From assembly GCA_018287875.1 (NCBI GenBank), contig JAGVVL010000009.1:4340001-4404000 (forward strand): a stretch of 64,000 nt of DNA. Reading direction: 5' to 3'. The translations under genes were made by a program, and so were the position numbers. The notes below the pieces were generated by a model, which did no database searches, was not told where the DNA came from, and worked only from the letters and a program-made list of their open reading frames with translations. The stretch is from Nigrospora sphaerica. Its lineage: Eukaryota; Ascomycota; Sordariomycetes; Amphisphaeriales; Apiosporaceae. Shown piece by piece: positions 1-9,522 of this stretch. How positions within the stretch are numbered: position 1 is the first letter of the stretch; each line of letters begins with the position of its first letter.

Positions 1-47
1 GATCAAGCTCCTGCATAATGTAACGGGCAGGAGGGACATCAGCCGTG

Positions 48-1946
48 ATGCCTTCACACGCCAATAGCAGCGAGGCTATTCGCAAACCCCACGTCTGCCA
101 CTGCGGACGGGCCTTCATAAGGAAGGAGCATTTGGTCCGCCACCAGGCCTCCCATAGCGGCGTCTCCCATGTTTGCTCCATCTGCCGGAGGTCTTTCACT
201 CGCAGGTGAGCGAAAACGCGCGCGTGGAGGCGAGCCGTGACACACAATTGCTGAACGAACAAGCGACCTGCTCCGGCGCCACGTTCGAGGCCACACAGAG
301 ACGAGCGGGCCCGGACGACGCATCCGTCAGGCGTGCGACGCCTGTCACGCTAGGAAAGTATGGCTTTGTTCGCATTTCCATGTCGCGCCAGGCTGATTGA
401 TCCCGCGTCTCCGTAGATAAGATGCAATGGCGCAATCCCATGTCGCGCCTGCGTTGAACGGTCCATCACGTGCACCTTTCAAAGCGATGTACGTGCAGGT
501 GGCCGAAGAGAAGACGCCGGCGATGCCCCATCCAGCCGCGAGACTGGACACCCAGACCCAGCGCAGGATGGCGAAAACGGTTTCGGTCCCAACACCTTTC
601 TTGGGGACAAGTATGCCTTTTTACGTAGCTTGGTGGTCAGTAGTCGGGCGCAAGACGACAGCCAGCGCTCCGAACTGCAACTTGCGAAGCATCTCCTCGA
701 GGCACCCAACGAGATGCAGACACTGCTGGAAGCCATAAAGGACGGCACCATGACATCGCTACATCCGCTCATTGAGACTTCGGGTCAATTCCGAGCCTGG
801 GCAGAGCGGTGTTCTCAGTCGTATTTCGAGCGGTTCCACGAACCCTGGACCCTTCTCCATGCCCCGTCCTTCCGAGTAGGCACAGACGACCTCTTTGTGA
901 CGGCATCTGTCATCCTGATGGGCCTTCTCGCCGATCGAGATATTGCCTCGCAGGTTGGAGACGCTGTCGAGGAGTGCCACCGCCTCATGGTGGATCGGCA
1001 TTTGCACAAGCTCGTAAGTAAGGCTTAACCCGTCGGTCCATTGGCCGCAAGGCTGCTCACGCTTCACCAGGTAGCCTCGGAGCCGGATGAGCACGCCACA
1101 CCGTGGCCTATAGATTGGTATCAAGCCGTCCTCCTCAGCATCGTCGCCGGTCTCTGCATCGGAGGCACGCGCATAGTCACCAAGATCCGGCTGCTCTGCG
1201 GGCTCTTCGTCGCTCATCTGAGATGCGTGGGCATCTTCGATTCCGAGGCGGCGGCGCACCAAGTCGCCAGGCATTTCCCCGGCTCATTTCCTCCATTCAA
1301 GGTCTGGGTCGTGGACAGGAGGGCCAGACTGATATCGTACCTCTTCAAAGCTGATGCGTTCTTATCGCTCGCATGCGGCCAGGCCCCCCACATGCAGTTG
1401 GAGGAACTCGACATTCTCGTGCCTCAGGCCTTTGGGCCGTGGAACGCGTTTGGGCTCGCAGTAGCGGCGAAGAGGTTGACGGCAGCAAACGAGCAACGCA
1501 TCTCACAGCATCTGCTAAGCCATCTGAATCAGCAAGGACCCGCGCCTACGGAGCTACTGGTCGAGGATATCGAGATCGGCCTGTGCGGGCTCACCCGTGA
1601 TGTGTGGGCGTGTGGTATGCAGAGGCGATCGGGGCGAGGCGACGGCGACGCCCAACATGTCGTGCTTAAGCGTCTCGATGGCTGGCGGCGCCAACTGGAA
1701 AGATTGCAAGCCTTAATGCAGCCCATGCCTGGTCCGGAATCTCGAGAGTCTCGTAACCTGCTTTGGGCTTACCGTGGCGATGACGATGAGCAACCAGAGA
1801 GCGAGTGGAAGGTATCGGCGGCCCTGAGGCTCAGGCGCAGGATCCGGCAGGCCTCGGGTTTCCATGACGCTCTCTACGCCCGCCTGCATGGTCAATCGTC
1901 CGAGAAACATTACGACCGGATCCGGAAAATCATCGGCGGCATATGA
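48..1946 (+). CDS. C2H2 + Zn2Cys6 transcription factor, 4 exons
   Basis: Nuclear DNA-binding regulator of about 574 aa. Exons are 48-205, 264-357, 417-1013 and 1071-1946; introns of 57-59 bp restore one frame. Residues 17-36 form a first C2H2 finger (C17, C19, H32, H36; only one residue between the cysteines) and 43-63 a second, regular finger (C43, C46, H59, H63) with the usual SDLLRRH end. Residues 77-103 are a textbook Zn2Cys6 cluster with CX2CX6CX5CX2CX6C spacing (C77, C80, C87, C93, C96, C103). All three zinc domains are interrupted by introns, so no single open frame shows them. The rest resembles the helical middle homology region of fungal regulators (for example the FHEPWTLLHAPSF stretch in exon 3). 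The first ATG in frame is only 48 bases from the window edge, so an upstream exon cannot be excluded. Targets are unknown. Confidence 0.85.
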
Positions 1947-2444
1947 CCAACAGGGTTGTGCGTCGGCGTGGAGGTGATGATCGATTGAAAGTGTGCAGCG
2001 CCATCTCCAGGCAGCCGTTTAAGAAGAATTCCGGGCCCGACATATCGGTCCTAAGCCAATCTCCGAGCCCGTCCACGTCCCAACCAACAGCCAATACCAG
2101 CAACAAAACAGACAGAATTGGCTACTGCGTTTCCGAATCTGGCCACCGGCTAAGGTACTGCAGCCAGACCTCTTTTTCCGATTGGCAGCGCTGCGTTGCG
2201 CCGCGCCTCTCGGGTTGCAGGGGGTTATGCATGCCCCTGACCTTCTGCTATGGTGATACATCGCGAAGCCAAGAGACGCAGGCGAAATGGTCTGCCAGGC
2301 TTTCCAGCCCCCCTCGTTCCTGAGCTGGCCGGTTGCTGAAGCTGTTCCTATTTTCCTCTTTTGTTCATACCCCACGACGAAGGTACACGGCACCTCACTG
2401 CGTCTGGCTTGACGTGCTCCGCCGGCCTTGAGGCAGTTGTCGCC
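1947..2444. other. Intergenic, no gene seen
   Basis: About 500 bp between the zinc-finger regulator and the DUF7707-like gene. It holds the 3' flank of the first and the promoter of the second. Short open frames overlap on both strands but show no family signal and no splice logic. Confidence 0.6.
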
Positions 2445-3545
2445 ATGGGACGTCATTCGCTTACCGTAGCCATTTTCCTCGGAGCCCTTCAGTCAGCAGC
2501 ACTGGTGGCCGCGGAGATCGCCATTGATCCGAACTCGTTGTCCGTCAACACCCGAAGTATGGGAGCCCCTCTTGGGGACGAAGACGATCACGGCAATTGA
2601 CTTTGTTGAATAGTGTCATGGTGCGACCAGCAAATGACGAGCTGCAGTCTGCTCTGCGGCGAGGGGGGTGTCGACAACAACTCGTGCGATCATGTTGGTA
2701 GCCATTGCAAACACACGCGCGCCTCAGTGCCGGTGCAGTGAAGTGAAGCATAACGTTGACCCGGACGGCAGAACACGCTGAAGTACGCCTGCCAGTGCTC
2801 CAACGGCACTGCCCCTCGTCTCGCCTCCTACACGGGAACGATGCCGACCCTCATCTGCCTGAAGGCAAGCGACGATTGCCAGACTAAGGCAACAACGGAT
2901 GCCTTCCCAAAGGGCGAATGCACGCCCGACATGAAGTCTCAATGCGGGACACTAGACCCCGCCAACACCCGGAAAGCTTCCAGCACCGATACTGCCCCAT
3001 CTTCAACAACGACGGAGGCCCCGACAGAGACACCCGCGGCGACAACATCACCCGCCACGAGCGAGGCGGACGAGGGGGACGAGGCGGACGGCCTGGGCAC
3101 CGCTACCGTCGTTGGCATCGCTGTCGGGGCGGCGGCTGGGGGCGTTCTGACGATGCTGGCTCTGGGGTTCGTCCTCTATCGAAAGAGACGACGACTCCGC
3201 GGCACGTCCGACGGGCATGCCGGCACGGGGCCATTCTCCAAGTTGGAGGAAGAAGGCCCCGGGCTGCCTGTCTACGAGATGTCAACGCAGGAGCACCCGG
3301 TCGAGCTGAATTCCCGTCAATCCATAATTGAAATGCCGGGCAGCGCTGTCGTTATCGCCGAGCTAGACGGGTCGCCCATGCCGCCACCGCGGCCATTATC
3401 GCCGGCGCCAGTATCGCCCATGATCGGATCGTCGGTGCCCTCGTCGCCGTTGCCCGTGTCCCCATTGCCGGCGGCCTCGTCGCTAGCATCCTTCAGGCTC
3501 CAGGATGACGACGAATTGAACAACAGGAAGCGGCGGAAAGATTGA
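2445..3545 (+). CDS. DUF7707-like secreted, membrane-anchored protein
   Basis: Predicted extracellular protein of about 321 aa. Exon 1 (2445-2556) encodes a signal peptide followed by the IDPNSLSVNTR start typical of mature DUF7707 proteins. Exon 2 (2614-2693) gives a cysteine-rich block starting WCDQQMTSC. Exon 3 (2772-3545) gives the KYACQCSNG block, a short Cys pair region, a Ser/Thr-rich stalk, one transmembrane helix (about GTATVVGIAVGAAAGGVLTM) followed by a basic stop-transfer segment, and a Pro/Ser-rich cytosolic tail. Family knowledge: DUF7707 proteins are fungal surface or secreted proteins of unknown role. The second intron is odd: to keep frame its donor must be GTTGGT at 2694; the better-looking GTAGCC at 2698 shifts the frame. 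The single helix with long tail suggests a plasma-membrane or wall-sensor-like layout (inference). Confidence 0.7.
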
Positions 3546-4463
3546 TGTTTGAGAGCGTATATTAATAGCATTTAAACCCCCCAAGAAACTAGCGTTGGCT
3601 CTTGCTGTACTCGACGGATCCGGCGCCACGGTACATTTTTCCCAATCGGACCCTGCACGCCACGCAAGAACCCTGTCCGCCCCTTCGGCGTAGGCATACG
3701 ACTTACGCATTAAATCCTTCCACAACCACTCGTGAGCGCCGTATTGACCTGCTCTACCGTACAACTTGGCCCCTCGTTTCAGCTAAAACATGACCAGATC
3801 GTGTTGTGCCTAGGACATGCAGCAGGCCCAATGGTGGGTTGGAGGACGGTCCAGCCCTCGATCCTAGCCTCTGACCAGCCCAAAGGCCGGCGCGGCCGCT
3901 AAGCAGCACCTCGTCGAGCTGGTGCACCAGACGGGGCTAGAACTGACAGGCACCAACCGCTTCGACAGCAATCGACGGGTGGAGGAGCCGGGCAAGGGAG
4001 GGCAATCTGGGGCCCATGGATTCAATATGCATGGTGCCGTAGTCGGCTGCTCTCGTTGGCCAGGGCATCCCCCGCCTCCCCTGATCGGCCGGCGCTTTTT
4101 GCTCTCCCGTCACGCCGGCCATGGTTTCCGTTGGTATTGCAAGGAACGGCTAGCGAATTGGGACTTCCTAGAGCCCCATGGCGGGGAGTTTGGACGCATG
4201 CGCGGGCCCGCGGGAGCGTGCAGGATGGGGTTGCTTGTTCACCTTATAAGGCGTCCTGCGCCCGCGGGTGACCCTCGCACTCGGCTCTGGGATCCGGTGA
4301 TACACGCTCTCTTTACCAGTCTGTTTCGTTCTTTTGTTCGTCTTTCGGGACAGTATCTTCGTCGATTCGCCTGGTGCGGCCTTCATTCTTTTGATCTACC
4401 GACAAGCTAAGCTCTTCTTCTTCTTCACGCTTCGCCAGTCTGTCGTCTCGCTATTCTTTCACC
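3546..4463. other. Intergenic: promoter and CT-rich leader of the LPMO gene
   Basis: No coding gene is convincing. A TATA-like CTTATAAG lies at 4243-4250, about 215 bp before the LPMO start. The last 150 bp is pyrimidine-rich, as is common upstream of fungal start codons. An open frame through 3922-4410 has no signal of being a protein. Confidence 0.5.
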
Positions 4464-5823
4464 ATGCGTTATCTCGGAGCCACTGCAATGCTGGCCATGG
4501 CCCCCTTGGCCAGCGCCCACGTAGCGGCATGGACCAAGGGCATGTATTGCCTGGTGAGTGAAGACGTCCACGACAGCGGGGGCCGACGTGGGCCGCTGAC
4601 ACGATGTCCAGAACGGAACCAAAGAGGGTGTCGAGGACCTGAACACCAACACAGCCGTCAACCCGCTCCACAACCTCACCATGTCCGACTGGTGGATGCA
4701 GCACGACCGCGGCTGCGACCAGGCGCCCCCGGCGGCTGGCGAATCCCTTGCGCTCCCCGCCGGTGGCTCCTTCACCGTCGAGCTGGCCATCAACCGCGCC
4801 TTCACGTCGCTCTCGTACAACGGATCGCATGCGACACAGTGGCCCGACGGCGAGGAGCACCCCGAGGATTGGACGGGCTCAGGGGCCGACGGTTGCCTGA
4901 CCGGGGCCGCCGGCGCCCTGCATACGCACAACCGGTCCACCGCGGCCGGCACCGCCTGGGCCATCAGCTACCACTCCAACATCACCAACGTCACCATGGA
5001 AAACCTCGCCGTTTTCTCGGTGCTGGAGCAGTGAGCGGCCCTCCTCGCTTCCGTCCCCTCCCCTGCGCTGACCCGATGCGTCCTAGCACCCCTTGGAAAC
5101 GCAACGCCACCTACGAAGTACCGGCGGACATGCCGGCCTGTCCTGACGGCGGCTGCTATTGTGCCTGGCTCTGGGTCCCCCGCGGATGTAAGTTACGAAA
5201 AGCTCCCCGCCGGCCCCCAGGAGAAAACCCTCTGACTTTTTGGTTTCAGGTGGAGAGGAAAACATTTACATGCAGAACTTCCGCTGCCACGTCACGGGCG
5301 CCCGGTCGACCCATACCCGCAAGGTCGCGGCGGCCAAGCCACCCGTGTACTGTGCCGACGACGCCTCCAAGTGCGTCCGGGGCGCCAAGCAGATGATTGC
5401 CTGGAAGCGTGCGTTGACCGACCCCTTTCTTTTCTTGCTTCTCTTTCCCCTTTTGAGGTTTTCCTCCTCCCTACCCGCCCCTCTGTCCGCTAACGGCTCG
5501 CTTCAGAACGCGACGGCAACAACGTCCAGATGCCGGCGGGCGTGTCGCCAGGCTACGGGCCGCTCATGGGTTTCCAGCCGGGCCGCCAGGACGACATCTT
5601 CGAGCCCGTGACCGACGACGCCGACCTGGACAAACTCGTGAGCAACGCCTCCGGCGCCACCGTCGCTCACCTCGACCCCACCATTTCCACCTTCAAGATG
5701 CTTCCCTTGCCCGTCGCCACCGCGCCGCCGTCGCCGCCCGTTCTTCCCGTCACCACCACCATGGCCACCGTGACCCTCGCCCCGAAGCCCGAGGTCACGC
5801 CCTGTAGTTCCAAGTCGGTCTGA
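4464..5823 (+). CDS. AA14-family lytic polysaccharide monooxygenase
   Basis: Secreted copper enzyme of about 361 aa; AA14 members oxidatively cleave xylan bound to cellulose. Exons: 4464-4553, 4612-5030, 5087-5187, 5250-5408, 5507-5823. Residues 1-18 are a signal peptide ending LASA, so cleavage leaves H19 as the N-terminal copper-brace histidine. The second ligand is probably H134 or H136 in ALHTHN. Further family landmarks are HTPWKRN, the Cys-rich [17 protein letters not shown] and the [12 protein letters not shown] block, with matching cysteines for disulfides. The C-terminus is a Pro/Thr-rich tail without a carbohydrate-binding module or an obvious GPI site. All four introns sit in conserved blocks and restore the frame. 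The family assignment comes from remembered conservation with basidiomycete AA14 and ascomycete homologues; substrate is inferred. Confidence 0.85.
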
Positions 5824-6449
5824 TGGCGGCTCGGGCGGTGATTGCTATTAATACAGAGGGGGGTTGTACGTTAGCAGGAGTAGTCAGTGAATCGATACCG
5901 AGTCTCGTTCCCGTTCCCGCGGATTGTTCTGTCGGCGCGTCCAGAACGCCCGAAGCCAAGGCACTGTCGCTAGCGCCAACACGTAAATATCGAAAGGAAG
6001 AGTCACGGCTTCGCACCGGCACTCTCAGGCCCAAATCAACATGGCTACCTGCCACCAGCTCGCAGCCGCGCTTTCTTCCCTCCCAAAGTATCGCCGGGGC
6101 CATCACCTGGCCGGCTGGGTACACACGACGGAGGGTTCCGACGCAGCCTATCGCCAACTGTGAAGCTTGACGGATGCCGGTACAACCGCAGCTCCACAGC
6201 GGCTTCGTTGAAGCGACGCGACGCTTCGTCCCATCTGTTTGGGAGTATCGGCCGCGAGGGCTTCCTGTACGCTGCTGCCATGTTCATGATAGTCGTACCA
6301 CCACGAACACGGCTTTTTCAGGTGAGCCTCGTAAGACTTGATGACAAACCCCCATAACGCGAGACACGTGCCATTGCTCGTCGGGTTCCGCGTGTACATA
6401 AGGATGCCCCGCGGGTCTTAGTTGCCGTCACGGTTGAGGGAGCAGACTC
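5824..6449. other. Intergenic, no gene seen
   Basis: Holds the 3' flank of the LPMO gene and non-coding sequence up to the beta-lactamase-like relic. Overlapping short frames on both strands lack any recognisable domain. Confidence 0.5.
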
Positions 6450-7000
6450 GACCTCCCCACGATGACTTCCCGATTTCCGCGCCCAAGATGGTCCTCTTTG
6501 CCTCTATTGTCCCTGCAGCGTGTCTGTTGACCCCGCGGCACGGTGCCTAGCTATAGGAGTCTATAGAACCGGCCCGTGTCGCGCAGTCCCCCGTGGGCGT
6601 TACGTTCGTTGGCGTGGACAGCGTCTACCGGGTGGCCAGCATCGCGAAGCTGATGACGGCCCTGGCGGGCGTCCTCCGACTCAACGGCTCGGGGGGGGGG
6701 GGAACCGTCGCCTGACCGAGATCTTTCCCGGGATTGCCGAGCTGCCCGTCGACGATCCCCTCGAACACGCGTAGTGGGGGCAGACGACGCCGCTGGCTCT
6801 GGTGTCTCAGGTCACTGGACTGGTTCCAACATATACCCCTGGTGCTGCCGAATATCAGTCCAGCGGCATCACTACGCCGCGCAACGATCTTCAAGTCGGC
6901 TGCGCCACCCTCGACTACATCACCGGCCTCCATGAGGTACACCGCCAGAGCTGGGTCAAGGACGGAACCGCCGTCACGTCACGCTGCCGCCGCCTTTGAC
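6450..7000 (+). pseudogene. Decayed serine beta-lactamase-like gene fragment
   Basis: A remnant of a fungal class-C-beta-lactamase-like serine hydrolase. A possible start at 6488 gives a signal-peptide-like MVLFASIVPAACLL. From about 6578 one frame reads a block ending VYRVASIAKLMTALAGVLRLNG, where SIAK is the catalytic SxxK motif. This runs into twelve consecutive G at 6691-6702, after which homology continues in another frame: LTEIFPGIAELPVDDPLEHA, then an in-frame TAG at 6772-6774, then WGQTTPLALVSQVTGL, the usual next block of the family. Beyond about 6840 similarity fades. Two breaks, loss of the region before SxxK, and no C-terminal half argue for a pseudogene. A miscalled G run could explain the frameshift but not the stop. 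Confidence 0.6.
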
Positions 7001-7395
7001 CTTCGGCTCTTTACACTTATAAGCACAGGCCTATCAATTCGCTACGTAAGGCCGATGGGGTATCAGTTCCCGCCCTTGACTTGAATTCTACACGCGGCAT
7101 AATGCGTTGACACGCGGTGATCAACTAAACCGAGCTCAGTCACGAGTAATAGGTGTCGGTTTGCACTCCAGCAACACCACTGGCATTCTCAACACGTACG
7201 TCAGCTACGGTCTCGTCACATATTCGTACCCGTAGAGAACACAGCCCAGTCTCCTTTGATGGCCACCCTCGTAATACGTTCCTCCCTTTTCGAAAATCTA
7301 AACATTACGCAGAAATCCACTGCCTCTCCTGGCCTGTCGTTTCTGTCTTTCTCTCTCTCTCTTTCTCTCACTGCCTCGGCCCCGGGGCGCGCGCG
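7001..7395. other. Intergenic with CT microsatellite
   Basis: No gene. A pyrimidine repeat (TCTCTC type) lies at about 7345-7370, just beyond the 3' end of the CHRD gene. Confidence 0.5.
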
Positions 7396-8010
7396 CTACG
7401 CGAGCTGGCCGCGCACAGCGCCGGGGAGGGCGAGGCTCGAGTGGGTGTCGGCCATGAAGGCGGCGGGGTTGGCCTCGATCATGGAGACGTGGAAGCCGTC
7501 GCCCGAGTCGCGGCCGTCGACGACGAGGCCGGTGACGAAGGGGCCGCGGAGGCAGCCGGCGCTGTGGCGGACGGCGGGGTCGCCGCCGGGCAGGGGCTGG
7601 GGGTCGGGGAAGGCGATGCGCGGCGGGCCCGAGGCGCCGCGCGCCGCCTCGTGGATGTGCGTCGCCGTCGACGCCGGCGACGCGAAGTCGCCGGCGAACC
7701 CGCGCAGCGTCAGGTTGTAGCAGATCATGTTGAGCCCCGCGTGCAGGCCGAACCGGAACTCGCCCGCCGCCCCCGCGAGCCCCCCCGTCGCCGTCGTGCC
7801 GTCCACCACCTGCTCCGGCGTCGCCGCCACCTCGAACCGCGAGCTGAAGCCGAAGAGCTCGGCCGCCCCCGCCGCCGCCGCCGGCGCCGCCGCCCCCCCC
7901 ACGTCGATGCTGATGGTGATGCGCTGGCCGGCCGCGGCGCCCACGTCCACGGGGACGGCCGAAGCGAAGAGCGCGAGGCTCGCGAGGAGGGAAACCGTGG
8001 TCGTCTTCAT
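7396..8010 (-). CDS. CHRD-domain secreted protein
   Basis: Single-exon gene for 204 aa. The start at 8010 (MKTTTVSLLASL) is chosen because it begins a clean signal peptide ending near FASAVP; an in-frame ATG 24 codons upstream would put polar residues ahead of it. The mature part has an Ala/Gly-rich spacer, then a CHRD domain from about residue 60 to the end, seen in FGLHAGLNMICYNLTLRG, the THIHEA motif, the CLRG turn and the closing ALPGAVRGQL. CHRD domains occur in chordin and in many secreted microbial proteins of unknown function. The two central Cys residues may form a disulfide. Role unknown; extracellular location is inferred from the signal peptide. Confidence 0.8.
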   Translation of the reverse strand: MKTTTVSLLASLALFASAVPVDVGAAAGQRITISIDVGGAAAPAAAAGAAELFGFSSRFEVAATPEQVVDGTTATGGLAGAAGEFRFGLHAGLNMICYNLTLRGFAGDFASPASTATHIHEAARGASGPPRIAFPDPQPLPGGDPAVRHSAGCLRGPFVTGLVVDGRDSGDGFHVSMIEANPAAFMADTHSSLALPGAVRGQLA

Positions 8011-9522
8011 GGTGATGCGGATGGATGAGGAAGGGCGATTAAAACGAGAGAGGGCAACCGAATCGATATGGAAAGCAAACAAATCAAGTGTCGCGAAGAG
8101 AAGGGAATGAGAAGCGACTGTTCAACAGTCTGTGGGAAACTCCTGGAGAACCAGAGAGGGAGAGAAGGAGACGGAAGCCCCTTCGTGGTCCTTTTTGTAC
8201 GAGGTCCATCTGACTCTCGGTCCTCAAGAGAGCCGGCTGGCGGGCGCCGCCCGGGAAGGGGTTGAAGCACCCCAAGATGCTTGGTATGCTTGGAAGTCTT
8301 GGTATTCTTGGTATACTGGTATTAGCGCTGGCCACGTCCTGGGAAGGCTGCTATCCGGAAATCATCGCCCGCCTGTAACGTTGCCAAGCGGTCGGGCTCG
8401 GCTCAGCTGAAGGGAATTCTCAAAAATCTAGATGCAACCCGTCCCCCCTTCATTTCGGACCCGCGGTAGTTAAGGAGACAAGTCACATTCCTCGTCATCG
8501 TGAGGGTCCGCCCAACCCCCTCACGATACCTCTGGGCACAATGGTACCTACCATACAATTTGAACCAAGAAGCGGCATGGTCGGTTTTCCACGGCCGAGA
8601 TGTTGGGAGCCTGCAGCAACGAACATGGAAACAGCCAAGAAACCTGGAGGCTTGTCCGTGGCGGACACTCTATTCCCGTGCCGACCACTCTCCTCGATGC
8701 TTCTTAGGCTCTGCCCTTAGTCCCGTTCCGTGCCGTCCAGGATGGCCCACGAACAGGCGCGCCAGGTCGTGGTGATCGAGAAGACGTCGCTTCAGCACTA
8801 GCCCAAACAGGACGAAGTTGGTGTTTCTGTGCTGCGGCGTCGCCTGTGGCCCGAAGCTGGTGTCTGGCAAATGGCGCTGCTTGGCCAATGTTCGCGGGTG
8901 AGCCCCACTTGCAGAGTCCCCCCCAGCGCGAGTTACTCTCTGAACCACCCCTGACTCGAAGGATAGGATGTTTTATTTCCCAAACATTGGCCATTCTTAC
9001 CATTGTTATCTTTGCGCGTACTGGCAAGAGGCAGATGTGGTCAGGGGATCTGGGATGGGAGAAGGTTGGCCACGCTACTTTGCTCTGTCACTGCTTTCTG
9101 TTGCCGTGTTGACGTGGTATTATCTATAGAATACCGTTTTGCTGTGGGTTTCTTACGCCATCGAACCGGAGCTTGGATACCTCATGCTTGCAAAAAAGCA
9201 CGGCTAGATGAATATGCCAAGTGGGCTACGCGAATGTCACCAAGCGGACAAATTCTCGCCTCCCTCTTGCCGAGCAGCAAGCAGGCGATGCCAAAGAGCC
9301 ACGCGACAAAGGGCAGCAGCATCCGTAAGCCGCGGGGAGGTTGCAAGGGGGGTTCCGAATGCTTCTGGTTTACTAAACAGTAAAAGCTCAGCCCGAGCAA
9401 CCGGTTCTGCGCCTCCATGATGCCCTTCCCCCCCTTTCCATGCATGCAGTTGGCAAGGCAAGCAACGCCCGGGTCCCCCGCGAGAAAACCAGAAAAACGA
9501 CAAACAAGACCTCCACCCCCCA
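8011..9522. other. Intergenic, 1.5 kb, no gene seen
   Basis: Contains the promoter of the CHRD gene (8011 to about 8300), a short direct repeat at 8280-8325, and the 3' flank of the acyl-CoA synthetase. Open frames running through 9182-9522 on the minus strand are read-through of the synthetase region, not genes. Confidence 0.5.
8278..8325. repeat. Short imperfect CTTGGTAT repeat
   Basis: The motif CTTGGTAT or a one-base variant occurs about four to five times in tandem with 2-8 base spacers. It lies about 270-315 bp upstream of the CHRD start and could be a polymorphic promoter repeat. Confidence 0.6.
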
